In this document: positions 48,283 to 60,665 of the stretch, in pieces
Layout: every line of letters starts with the position of its first letter
How positions within the stretch are numbered: position 1 is the first letter of the stretch
NCBI GenBank assembly: GCA_951799445.1
Contig: OX637293.1
Coordinates: 23,498,001 to 23,562,000 of the forward strand
Length of the DNA: 64,000 bases
Direction: 5' to 3'
From: Pseudisothecium myosuroides
Taxonomy: Eukaryota > Streptophyta > Bryopsida > Hypnales > Lembophyllaceae
The notes under the pieces: model-generated
What the model saw: only the letters and a program-made list of their open reading frames with translations
The model's database searches: none
Told to the model about the DNA's origin: nothing
Made by a program: the position numbers and the translations under genes

Positions 48283-51200
48283 ATGGATTGCTTACTAGGT
48301 GAAATTATGATGCAGGTTAGCGATATGGCGTTGGAGATTGTATGGCTGCTGACAGCGTTGATAATCCTGGCAACAGTCTGCATTGGAGTGTTCAAGGACA
48401 TCCTCGGTGACAGTGTTCTATTCAATCGAGGACCTCGTGACTTCGTTCTTGACCGCTTGGCCAGGTTCTTCTCAATTCATCTCTCACTGTTGTTTGGGAC
48501 AATCGGGGTTTCGTTTTCCCGATGATTAATTTGCCTTCACAGTAGGAAACTCTGTCCCCTGGCTTTCAGCTATTTTGAGTGATTTTCTTAGTAGAATGTT
48601 AATTTTTCAATTTCTATCTTTTATTTCATTTTTCAAGAGGATTTTACCGCACTATCTAAAATACGTGTTGTTTGATACCGTATAAATAAGTTAAAATGTG
48701 GATTGTTTGAATAGCACATGAAAAAGTCATGAATTTTTGCAATTTTGTTCTGTGAGTGAGTAAAACTGTGTGCAGGCTTTGATATTTAGTTGTTAGGCAT
48801 TGCCTTAGTCCCTAGATTCTGGGTCGTAACAATTACTCATGGCAAAGGATCTTGTTTGAGAGAAGGTTTACTTCCTTAACTCTTTCCGTGGTTTAACTTT
48901 GGAGACTTGCGATGTGCTATTCCCCGCCATTTTCATGTCTCATTCTCTGATTGTTTGGGTGTTTAGGTATGGAGATCCTTTTACCATGTCGTTGATGGGC
49001 AGAACGTTCACGTTAATCAGTTCGCCTGAAGCCGTCAAGTTCGTTATGTCGACTGCCCATGCATCTTTTCCAGACGCCTATCCCGTGCAGTATAGTCGAC
49101 TTCTCAGTCCGGTCAGGTATGAGGGGGGTTTGCGCAATGAATCCAGAAAGATTGTACTTTCTGCTGCCTCAGGAGATGAGCTTCAGAAGAAGGTCCCGTT
49201 CATCAGCTCCTTTGCCGAGAAAACTGTCAAGTCTTGGGAAAATCAAGCTGTGGTGAACTCGGTGGAGGAGTCGCACAAGGTCAGTGGTACAACGTTTTCT
49301 TGGAAGAAATTCAACGTTTATGAACTATTCTGCTCTCTAACGTTTACTCATAAACTATACTGCTCTCTTGATTATATGATTATGTGCTCAAATTTCACCC
49401 AGTTTGTTCAATGTGTGCGTTAAGCACAAATTCTTATCGTGTGGTGTTTGCGCAAGAATGGTCATCAAAGATATTGGGAAGCAGCAGGACAGCCGTCTAC
49501 GTCCTCTAGCTTTCAATTGCATGTTAGAATAACATTGGCTCTAATATTGAAGGTTGTTTAGGTAAAATGGGATAATGAGGTAGAGTTTGTGCACATGGCT
49601 TTGTGGACTTTTAAGGACCGAGTGGCAAGTACGAGGGTGCGGATTATGTGTCTTAGAAATGTTTTCCCTAAACTCTCATTATAAATCGACATAACATGCT
49701 ATGTATCGTTATTCACTAAATTTTTCTCTGCAATGCGTACAGCTTTTAGATTTATTATCTTAAACAGGACAGTTCTGACAGTGAAAGCTCACTGTTCATT
49801 GTTAATGTTCAACATCATCAGATGATCCACGATGATGTATGCAGACTGACCCCTTTGATGGTTATTTGATAGACCGATGATGGTACTCCTATTGAAAATT
49901 TGAACCGTCTGCAGTTTGCATTTAGTGTGGGGATGCACACTCTTTGGAGGGATGTCGAACCGGGCTCCAAGGAAATGGACCAAATGAGGAACGAAATGTC
50001 CTGCGTTACAGAAGGTCTGGTGGGTTTACCCATCAATTTTCCTGGATTCAGTTTCCACAAGGCGTTGAAGGTGTGTTTCCCAGGGCATTTCCAGCGTTTT
50101 TAGTCATTAGTCTTCTAATGTTTAGGATACTGAACCAAGTAGAACCGGAGGTTGCTGCAAATTTCGAAGACAATATTGAGTCTGCAAGTCATGAGTCGAT
50201 CTTAGAATATCTATTGTTTTCAGGGAGGGGCGATTCAAGTTGCAGCTTGCTCATGAACATTGCATAATATTCACCTGAGATATTAGTATTTGAGGTTGTT
50301 TGAGTCTATTTATGCACTTCTTGGTTTCACAGAGTTTGAAAACTTAAAGTAGGCCTCGATACCTTCAGTTGAGCTTCTTTGAGGGCTATATACAAATGCG
50401 TCACCCCTTTGATACAGGTCTCCGTGTCTATATGACCTGACTCTAGCTTAAAAATTTCCAGCATGACCAAATTGGAATGTTGATGAACCAACTGTGTTGT
50501 CCACCTCATGGAATTGTTGAATCAGGCCAAACAAGCTCTTGTATCCCGCATTCAAAGTGGAATTTCCAAGAGAAGGGAAGCTGGTATCCAACAGGATGAC
50601 GTATTGAATGCTCTTATGAGCATTAGGGAGCCTGTTGAAGTTCCGGATTACGATATAGCTTCCATGACGATGAGCTTGTTGTTTGCCGTTTCTGCTTCAA
50701 CTGCTGTTTTAATTCCTTGGGTTCTAAAATACCTGGATGACTTTCCAGAAGCACGCCAACGTGTACAGGTGAAATCTTGTTTTTTTGATAGATTTATGAT
50801 GAGATGACGAGCTTTCTACACTTTTCTACGCAAATTCTCTGTTTGTGGACAGTTTTATTCTCTTGCTTTGAACAAGTATGGTTGTAAGTGATAATTGATA
50901 CCTTCATTTCATAACGTAGGTAGGAGTTGATACTTTGACTGCTACATAATTGCTACTTTTGACTTGGAAGAAAGCACTTGGCAGATGATGAGGAAAGGTA
51001 GGAACAATGCAAGATGATTCGAATCTAGAGGAGGGTTGTGCAGAAAAGTGGTTTGACAGCACCTACTTGCCGCTAGTTCCTACGGCTTGGTAGGTACTGT
51101 CAATGGCTGTTTCTAATGACCCTCCTTCAGATTTGCAGAGTTATCTAGAATGTTTTTGTCTTGATTTTTAGTTGCTAGAGATTAGATCACCACAGTGATA

Positions 51201-53836
51201 ATTGGTCCTTCAAAGATCTGTAGCTCATATCATAACAGTAAGTGTTCTGTGTATAGAGTCTGCATACTACGTAAACTAGTGTTATTTGGAAGTTTGCACT
51301 TCCCTTCAAATCTCACTTAGTAGTTCATTTCATTCAGGACGATCAAGATTGTCTTCGGCAAAAGATGATTGAAGACAAGTCAATGACCTGGTTCAAGCCC
51401 AGGAGCAGCATGCCTTACACTCTACAAGTAATTTGTTTGACCTATGCCTGTAATTGTAAAAAGAAAAATTATTCACAAAATATTACAATCATGGTGATGC
51501 TTTCTTCTTCAAGTAATGTTTGTCGAATATTATTGTTGGTATTGTGTGAGTTGTGGAAGCGGTTTAAATTGCTTTTAGTTGTAATATTCTTTGAAATTTT
51601 TATTTCATGGAATCTGAAATTTTGCCATTTTTGCTACTAAATCTACCATCATTGGTGTAATGTATAGGTTCTCTACGAGATCTTGAGGATTGAAACAATT
51701 GCTCTGGTAACTCCAAGGCAAGCCAACAAAGACATTGACTGCAATGGTAAAGATTCCCCCTTTTTTGTTATGTACTTGTCCTTGCTTGCACTTATATGGT
51801 CAAATTTGTCACATTAGGGAAAGGGCTCTAAACTAGCATCTAAAGCAGCTGAAGATGACTTTCTTGAACTAGGAGACGGTTGATTTTTGTTTTTATCTAA
51901 GATCTATATGTATCCTAGATTTAAGTTTCAACTAGGCAACTAAGAAACCAAGCCTCTAAGCACTTATTAGTCCTAAATATTGGCACATTGAAATTTTCCA
52001 AAATTACAAATATGAGGTTATTGTTCCTTTGTTACTTCTAGTTCTTCTAAAAATCAATTCTTTTCACTTTTGAGCTAAAATCAATTTTTATATAATGGAG
52101 TAATTAGAATGCGTAGTCTCTCAAAGGCCAAAAATTGAACTTTACTTTATGAAATGTCATTTGCAATTTAAAAAGCAAGTGTGCTCGAAGTCAATAGAGG
52201 TTTAAAGGTTATTGTGTTAGGCGTTTAGTTTTGTCTTTGTTAAGATATCTTTTGTTTTTTTAATATGTTTCACTTTTGCACAGGTTTAGTCATCCGCAAA
52301 GGTTCTTATGTGTGGCCATCATCAATTTCTCTTCATTATGATTCAAAATACTATCCAAATCCCCGAGAGTTCGATCCATCCAGATTTGTTGTATGTGCAC
52401 CATATTTTTCCTATCCAAGAATGCAATTATTTTTTTGCATCCTAAGTCAACTACTTTCTGTTTTGATTTGAGATTGTTCTTTTATGAAGCATACCTTTGT
52501 AGAAATTGTGTACTGTTCAAACTTAGTAGTTCACTCAACTTGGCTAGAAGTGATGGCATTGGTGACTAATGACCAAGCTGGTGTGTACTCTCCAAAGAAA
52601 AGAAGGCATGATGTCCACTAGTGTTTTTGTGTGTTCATTATGTTAAAACTCACTTTCGTTCGTTGAGATAGTTTTAATGTAGTGCACAAGTCACTTGTAT
52701 ATAAATTCTATTCAATTTCATGCAAATGGTGTTATAAGTTGTCTTTATGTTTAAAATTAACAAATTATTTGCAATTAGAACCATAATCAACAATACTATA
52801 GTTTGTTTGTTTTTAAATTTCTTTAGTTTTTTTTGTTCCCAAATTTCTTGGATATTGTACAAGATATGTTTTGCCGAGTCTAATCTTGGATTGTTGGAAT
52901 TTGCTATAGGAAAAGCCTAATCCAAATGCTTTCCTGTCTTTTGGCCAAGGTCCACATTTGTGCCCTGGAAGTGAACTTGCACTGACAGAGACAATGTTCA
53001 TCATCCATCATCTTGTCACAAATTACAGGTTAGTGAACACACTCATCTCTTCCTATATATTGATTATGCATAATGAAATGAACAATAGTTTTAATGTTTG
53101 TTTTTCATGTCAATTGTCATTTAGAACATGAAGATTACATATTGCAAACTAGCTTAGCTTGACCTTTAGAAATGGAAGGTGAAAAAAGATTATTGTACAT
53201 GATGTCAAGTTATGAAAGTCATTTTTTTGAATTTTGAACATCTAGCTAGATTTCTACTCAAAGGGGTCACATTGAGTTGAAGGGTTATGACTTCTATTCT
53301 ATATATTTTTTAAGAACTAAATAAAGACACTAGTAGAATGCTTGCTTGAATAGACTAAGCTTTAAGATCCACAATTGGTTTAATTTATACAAGATAGGTT
53401 TGACTAATTATGGATTGTAAAGCTTCATTTTTTTGAGCAAGCATTCTACTTGTGAAAGTAATATGGCTATCTTGAAATTTGGGCTTGTATAATATTACCA
53501 TTTTGGAATATAAAATTTATAAATCTTCTTTGAAGAAGTTCATTTGCAATGTACTACTATGCATTTTTCATCTATATTTTCATAACCAAGGAAGTGAATG
53601 AACATTTGTCTTTAGATAAGTTTTGGTGGTAGAAGTTTTTACACCATCAATTAGAAGAATTTGAAATATAGGGATGTATATTTGTGTAATCATGGAAATT
53701 GAAATGATGTGCATGTTATACCTATTGCAGTTGGAAAAGGTGTGGACCTGACAAAGGAGTGACAAATTTTCCATTTAGAAAACTTGTGGATTTTCCAATT
53801 TGTTTGGTCAAAAGACATGACAATATCACTTCATGA
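48283..53836 (+). CDS. cytochrome P450, CYP85 clan (sterol/hormone-type)
   Basis: Nine exons, all GT-AG: 48283-48464, 48967-49279, 49915-50070, 50526-50768, 51338-51427, 51668-51746, 52284-52390, 52910-53028, 53731-53836. All phases agree, giving a 464-residue protein, slightly short for the family. An N-terminal membrane helix (about residues 15-35) anchors it to the ER. Seen: ExxR at E332-R335, F384-D-P-S-R-F389, and heme loop F401-G-Q-G-P-H-L-C408-P-G. The tail [10 protein letters not shown] and the [10 protein letters not shown] segment resemble CYP90/CYP720/CYP724/CYP707-type plant enzymes that hydroxylate steroids, abscisic acid or triterpenoids. The substrate here is unknown. Two oddities: the I-helix reads A271-V-S-A-S-T276, with Ala where the catalytic Asp/Glu normally sits, and the proline-rich hinge after the membrane helix is absent. 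Introns contain no obvious transposon. Alternative in-frame ATGs at 48307 and 48325 would shorten only the N-terminus. Confidence 0.9.
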
Positions 53837-54049
53837 GAAGTGACATTTGGCCATTCTAGATTGAGTTATACTATTAGATGGCCTTTTATGGGAATTTACT
53901 TTAGTTTTGGATGAGTTTCATCCAAATGTTCTTGTTTATCCATTTTAAGGTTTGAGTTTTTAGGTGGAGAAAACTCCTTGACTTGATATTCTTGTGAAGT
54001 CAAATTGTGTGAGTGTTTTGTTTTATTTGGAGATAATGGTTTACAATCT

Positions 54050-54055
54050 AATAAA
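54050..54055 (+). promoter_or_regulatory. polyadenylation signal candidate for the P450
   Basis: AATAAA lies 214 bp after the P450 stop and is followed by a T-rich stretch. It is the first clear signal downstream and lies just before the TTAA element at 54140. Confidence 0.55.
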
Positions 54056-54139
54056 GTCTTTATTTCTTCTTTCACACTTGTACTCTTGGATTTTCCCTTT
54101 AGAAGTGAGCTGCTTGACTTTGTGTGTATAAATTCTTAA

Positions 54140-55109
54140 CCCTTCATTGCCGAAGGGGACAAAAAGTGTCCTCACACACTGTAACAGTCCAATTTGAAGT
54201 GCTCTAACTTTTGCATTTGATGTCCAAATTTAATAAAAGTTGTTGTAAAAGTTGCGCATACTAGTCTAGTTTTTGTGGTAAAATTTTCAGATCAATCCAA
54301 GACAAATTGAGTTTGTGAAAGCCATTCGAAGTTCACAGGTTCAATTTGAGTTCAGCACAATGCAATGTCATGGCTGCAACTTTGGGGGCTTGTATCTTTT
54401 CATAAAATGTTCATTTTCAATAAAATTTGTTGGGTTTTGTTTCCCTTAAGGTATAGTTATTTAGGTAAAATTTTCATGTCAATCCAAGCTATTTTGAATG
54501 TTTGAGAGCAATTCGAAGTTAAAAATCCAGACATTTTTGTATTATAGTGAACTTTGGCGGCTCATAACTTCTTCATACATGGTTCGTTTTCAATAATTTT
54601 TGTTGTAAAAGTTGCGCATACTAGTCTAGTTTTTGTGATTAAAATTTCATATTGATCCAAGAAGTTATGAGTGACTGAGAAGCATTTTAGTAGAAGGAGG
54701 TTCAACTATAGATGTGATTTTTTGCTACTTTTTTCACTGTTTTTTAACATTCAAAATCCATTTTGCAAATACAATGAGTCATTTGAATGATATTTTTTTC
54801 ACCGAAGAGTTTACATTCTATTTTTGAATCACTTGGCAATTTGATGTTTTTTTCATTTGAGTAGGTTTAGAAATCGAATTTCACCTCCAAATGTGTTTTT
54901 AAGAAAATTTCAGCACCTTTTTCGAACACTAAAACATTATAATCTTTCAATCTATACGGTCAAATGACTCCAAATTTGTTCCACACCATCTACAACATGC
55001 ACAATAAGATTGTACGGTTGAGATTTTCATACCATACTGAAATTTAGACTTTTAACACTCGCAAAGGCAGGATATTTTTAAGCATGTTTGGACCTTAGGC
55101 GATGAAGGG
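54140..55109 (+). mobile_element. piggyBac-like non-autonomous element E
   Basis: TTAA at 54136-54139 and 55110-55113. Ends CCCTTCATTGCCGAAGG and (inverted) CCCTTCATCGCCTAAGG. Length is 970 bp. The interior has three diverged direct repeats of roughly 180 bp (for example GTTGCGCATACTAGTCTAG at about 54255 and 54613). The ends differ from the CCCCTAAAGG group, so this is a separate subfamily. It lies immediately 3' of the P450. Confidence 0.85.
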
Positions 55110-55909
55110 TTAAGTTTCTCGTTTGACAAGAATTTATTTTTCCTTCCTTGTGGTAGCAATTTTGAGTGAAATGATAAAATTAATTTTTAATTTGTTACTC
55201 ATGCTTGTGATACTAGTAGAAGAGTTGCCTAGAGATCAATTTTTTTGAAAATTGTAGGATGTGAGTGATTTTTGAGGAGGTTATAGGGATTTGAATTTTT
55301 CTTGATTTTTCATAATGAGAACATGGACATAACATTGTGTTTTTTGAAACCTAAGAATTTTTGAGATTTTCTAAAATATAAGAAATATGAATATATTTTG
55401 GCAAAAATTAGGAAATTTGAAGATGTTTTAAGTCAAAATCTTTAAAGTTAGATTTTTTTTGGAATCTAGGATTTTAAAAGATTTTTGAAATGCACATCCA
55501 AGGTTTATTTTGAGAAATTTAGAATCTTTTGCGGTTGTAGATTTAGATTTCTCTAAAATAATAATAAAAAAAGAGGGGTGAATATTTTGAAATTTACTTC
55601 AAGGGACATTGTAGCTTGGATTTGAATAAAATTTGTGCCTTTTGTATGTAAAATTTGCCAAGGAATTCAATGGTATAGTTGATTTGGCATTTGGATTTGA
55701 TTTTCAACCTAGAATAGTGTTTTTCATGGGTTGAATGGTATTTTTGAGCACCAATTTTAAAAAGAATTCAAGAATTTTAGATTTTGGAACTTAAATAGAC
55801 ACTTTTGAGTGTGTTTTTTTGTTACAAGATTTGTGACTTGTGATCAATCATCACAAGCATGAGCAGGTAGCTTGAATTCACACTATCTCTTGTGTTTTTG
55901 CATTTCGTT

Positions 55910-56101
55910 CACTAGTAGAAAACATAGGAATTCTGACAGAATTTTGTTGATTTGGTTGCGTTGTCTCGGTCACTATTTTGTTGATTTCAACATTAATCTA
56001 TTAGAGTTAATAGATTACTGTTGAAATCAACAAAATAGTGACCGAGACAACGCAACCAAATCAACAAAATTCTGTCAGAATTCCTGTGTTTTCTACTAGT
56101 G
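55910..56101. mobile_element. CACTA-type hairpin MITE, 192 bp
   Basis: It starts CACTAGTAGAAAACA and ends with the exact inverse TGTTTTCTACTAGTG. The whole element is an almost perfect palindrome with a 3-nt loop (GAG, near 56006). A 3-bp target duplication GTT lies at 55907-55909 and 56102-56104. Terminal CACTA and a 3-bp target duplication are diagnostic of the CACTA (En/Spm) superfamily. Transcripts would fold into one long hairpin. Confidence 0.93.
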
Positions 56102-57215
56102 GTTGTTTGGGGAAGAGGATCTACTTTGAATTTCTTGGATTAATTTGGTTTTGGGACTTTCCCTCTTGGCGGATATTGTTGCCAACGGTTTCTGGTTCTG
56201 TCCCATTTTGTGTTTGTAACTAGGTTTTCATTTTCATAGACATGTGGTGATGAGGTTGGATTAATTATTGGTCCAGCTCTAAGTTCGCTACTTCTAGATT
56301 GTTGTAGGTTTCTAGTCCTTTGAAGTTGGTTCCTTTCTGAAGGTCTCCAAACCTGTATGCATTATGTACTACACATATTTTAGATCAGGCTTACCTTAAT
56401 CCCAATGAAACAAGAAATTCCATGGTTTTCAAATAAAACTAATTGATATAATGTAATTGGATTGACACCAGATTTATACCACAAGAAACAAGGAAAGCAC
56501 TGCTTAAGTTCGTAAAAAATGTAGTTCAAATAGAAAAAAAATAAACCCTATATGACCTATTCAAAACTACTGAACAAGTCTTGGCATCCAATTTGGGCCC
56601 TTAAAATCGAATACTCTCCAGAGTTGCACGCTAGTCGTTACATAATCCCAGTCTTCCCAATCCGATACTCTGCGAAATATGAATTTAATATTAAAAAGAA
56701 CTTCGATTTTTCCACGGAAGGCCAACGTCCTTCAAAAGAAGCTGATCGTCTGTTCTTTCACTATCTTCCAAATCAGCACAACACATCTCAGCAGTTGCCA
56801 CTGCTTCCTCTCTCATTTCATAGAATGTCCAGTTTATGAAGTCCACATGAACACATAAGAGAAACATTGTTGGCATCAAACAGATATAAACCTACATTTG
56901 CTATGTAAAAGTGGATCCTATGTCTTATGAGGTTCAAGAGGAATCCAATGCTTGAGAATAAAACCACAGTTAAGAGTTAGTGAGGAAGTATGATATTGGT
57001 TATAATGTTTTCCAAACTTCATGTTCTCTTCTGATAGTTGAAGGATAGAAGATGAGAATAAATAACTACAATCAACAGACCAGATTACCTAGGATACAAT
57101 GCCAACAGAGGGTAAGAATTGCAACTACATTAGGTCGCTTCTGTCACATAACTCACCTCTGCTTCTTCTACTTGTTTCAAATAGGCGTGAGAGTGCAATT
57201 GGTTTGCTTTTTGAT

Positions 57216-57438
57216 CACTATAAGAAACCCGCGTTTTAGGTAACGAGCCCCAATTTTTTTAAATGGATTTTAGGTGGTGTCAATGTTGACAAACCAATGT
57301 TTTTATATCAACATTAATGTTACGTTGGACGTTCTTGTTGACATAAAAACATTGGGTTGTCAACATTGACATCACCTAAAATTAAATCCGTTAAAAAAAA
57401 TTGGGGCTTGATATTTAAAACGCGGGTTTCTTATAGTG
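57216..57438. mobile_element. CACTA-type hairpin MITE, 223 bp
   Basis: Ends CACTATAAGAAACCCGCG and its inverse, then an inverted repeat nearly to the centre (TTTTAGGTG(G/A)TGTCAATGTTGA arms) with limited mismatches. A 3-bp target duplication GAT lies at 57213-57215 and 57439-57441. It is related to the relic at 22.1-22.2 kb through its right end. Confidence 0.93.
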
Positions 57439-57441
57439 GAT

Positions 57442-60400
57442 GCTCAGTCTCTTGCCTCCAAACATTAACCTGATTTTCCATGACACTGACCAATTAAAGG
57501 TGAAGCTTGCCCATTATTGCAATTACTGCAACAATACCAAAAGATGAATATTTCGCAAATTTCAAAAAAAAATCTACCTCAACATCGTACATAAAATTGT
57601 TGTTTGTTCTGGAAATATGTAACACCATGAGAGTGGTCATAAGAGCAATCTCATTTTCTTTGCAAGAATGTAATAATTCTCCAGAATTTTTCTTTCCAAT
57701 AGAACAACATTTCAGCATTTCCTAGATAGGTACATTTGCAACGAGTTCATTAGTTTAGACCATCAGCAGTGCAACTAAAGGAATAGATTGTGACGACTTC
57801 AAGACACATGTGATTCCTACATACTGAACAAGGCCAAATACTAAATGACACTAAAAAAAAGATCATGGAAAGAGAATCCAAAGCAAACAGCTTTAACAAA
57901 ATTTTACAAAGGAGCCATTTCTGGAGGATAGTTAGCTTTGACTTCCACTCGATAGGTTCAGCATCAGACATATCTTCATCATTGCCATCAATTATTCCAG
58001 CATTTGTGTTATTTTTCTTTTTCACTACATTATGGGCATCGATGTACTTTATGGAGTGCTGAAATTGTACTACAGCTTGAACTGCATTCAATTACAACTG
58101 TTCAATATGCCACAAAACTATTCAGCGGCATATAGAATGTGAAGATTAGAAGCGACCTCGCTATATCTTAGAAAATAGTAACTATGCTTATCCTAATATT
58201 GTCTAAGTTATCTAACTTCACCTCAGACATGCTAGTATAGAACTAAATTATAAAACGGCCTTGACAACAACCAAGAAATGTAGCTGCTATCCATTGAGCA
58301 TAGTCATGAAATAGATGCAATATGACCAGAATGATATCCTCACTTGGTTTTCCCGCAATATTGCTATGGCATAGGTAGTGTTCATTGCAACTTTTGAGGA
58401 AGCAAGAGTCTATCCGTCGTAAAGATATACACCATCTGCTTGTCTTGAGCATTGCCGCTAGCTAAATAACGGCAACAGTATAAGAAACCGCTTGCACATT
58501 TACAAAATTACAATTAACGATGACTGGTAGAGAACATTTCTATCATTATTGCTCTCGGTATGGTTGTTATAGTGGTTTCGGTTGTTCTTATTAGTATAAC
58601 TACAAAAGCTAGAAGAAATTGAACAAAACAGATTAACCACACAAAAGACAGCATTATCATGTTAAAGAATTCAACAAATGATATCTTTAACATTTCAAGC
58701 AGCACAGCAATACATCTAACCTACCTACTCGCAAAGTATTTCCACAATTTCAATCTTTCAATTCAAACTCTCAATATGAAAAATAACAAACTTGCATCAA
58801 AATCTACAGATGCTCTGCCCAATCAGTCATGGTCATAGTTTTCATTGTTGGTGTCAATAACAAGATCCACTTCAAATTTGGACAGCTGTGTTTTAATCTG
58901 CATCTAGAAAAAAATGGACTTCAAACCAAGTCATCAACTTTTCGCCACAACCCAAAACTACAAAAAATCACAACTATTTCCACAAAATGAAACAATTAAT
59001 ATCTACAAATAATCATGAAATCCTAACATCATGAAGCTCTACAATTAAACCTTCAAGACAGTCATTAAATAAAGTTGCAAGAATATCATTAATTAACTAC
59101 AACAATCACCTTGCATCAATAATCAAAAGTAACCATTGAGAAACACTAGAAGAAATTTAGAGCTTTGCACCTCTTGACACGGTTCCTCCAAATTGTACTG
59201 TCTTCAATGTGGTCGCAATGGATATTGCAGAACGTACAACTGCAACCACAAATTAATATGAGACTTCCCGATTCTACAACACTGAAAGGAACTTCAACCT
59301 CCTACAACATGCAAAAGTTTCACCAATACAATCAAAAGTTTTGGAATTGAAACTCCCAGCAGTTTGTGGCAACGTCGACCTTTTCAATCAAATTTCTCTG
59401 CAAACTTGCTTCCTTAAGTCACCTTCAAGCTACAAAAGGCCAACATACAAACTCAATTCCATCGTCTTCATCTCAAAAATTGAAATGAACAAGGACTTAA
59501 CTCACTTCGCAATTAGAAGAACTATCTCCATTGTCTACTGCGTAAGATAAGTCCACTGACACCATGCGTATGTGGATTCGTAGTTGACCTACTCAATCTC
59601 CATGTGGCCTTCTTCTTTGCCATCCCAGCCTCTCGTCACCAACAATTCCAAGCACAGCAAAGAAATTGACGACTTCGTTCTGACTACAACCGCAACAATG
59701 AACTCACGCACCACTTTCATAAACCTCAATGAGAGCGTCCACCTCATCAAAGACAGCCTCAATGCATCGAACTGAACAAAACCCTATCCCTTAATTGTTG
59801 CAATACAACAAAAACAAATGACTTCATGAAGGTGCTTACAATTACTCTAAGCAACGCTCCCACATTGACTGCAACGTCAACCCATAAAAATCCCTAAACG
59901 AAGCCTTTCCCCTGCATCATTTTCCTCTTCCTCACATTGTCGGGTAAGGTGAAGACTGAAGACGCTTAGAAAACCACAACAAAATGAGCATTGCTGTCTC
60001 TCTCGCTAACACAACACAGAAAAAGGTGGTTCATAAAGCACAGCACCACCCACCTCCATAAAGTGAAATTCCAGGTCCATAAAGATCGCTCGATTTGACC
60101 TATCCTAAACAGACAGTACGAGTCGGGCCTTCCAACGAGATGACTTCCACTGGCAACGGAAGAACTTTTGTTAGGAGAGAACAACGACACCTTCTTTACA
60201 ATTACTTTGATTCCAAATCGAGTTATCCCCAAGGAGCGCGCCACCAGGTCCAGGTCCACACTTTGTTGCAAGCTCCTCACTCGAACACGGCAACTCGCCT
60301 TTTTTCTTCTTCACATGCGACTCTAGCACCGTAATTTGGCTCTTGAACTCGGACAATTGATTCTTTAGCGCCTTTTATACATGGCGAGAATAACCCCAAC

Positions 60401-60665
60401 AAAGGTGCGGTACTGTCTACATGTGAACCTTTCATTAAAAAACAATAGAATAAACAAAAGAACAAAAGCTCTAATTCTCAATATACAAAACGTCATTCAA
60501 CGGCAATTGCACAAACTTCTTAGCAACACCAGACTCAATGAAAGCAGCAGCATAAACCACACAACCATTCCAACCAAATCCAAAATCCTAACCTTCCAAA
60601 TCGTAAAATCCCGCACTTCCACTCCACATAAAGAAACACGGGTCAACAGTACAACAAAATCGTGA
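57442..60665 (-). other. possible minus-strand gene remnants, unproven
   Basis: Scattered minus-strand open stretches have some coding look: about 58091-57910 (acidic, D-G-N-D-E-D-M-S-D-A-E), 58903-58823 (after a good pyrimidine tract and AG, ending F-E-V-D-L-V-I-D then an acidic tail and TGA), about 59230-59165, and 60356-59966. I could not join them in consistent phases with plausible introns, and no domain is recognisable. Treat as non-coding unless transcripts say otherwise. Confidence 0.2.

Noticed and set aside
55910..56101. Perfect hairpin considered as a microRNA precursor
   Set aside because: CACTA ends and an exact 3-bp target duplication identify a MITE. A derived small RNA remains possible but is not shown by sequence.
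57494..58091. Minus-strand ORFs proposed as exons of one gene
   Set aside because: Splice phases do not fit together and no domain is recognisable. Listed only as a low-confidence possibility.
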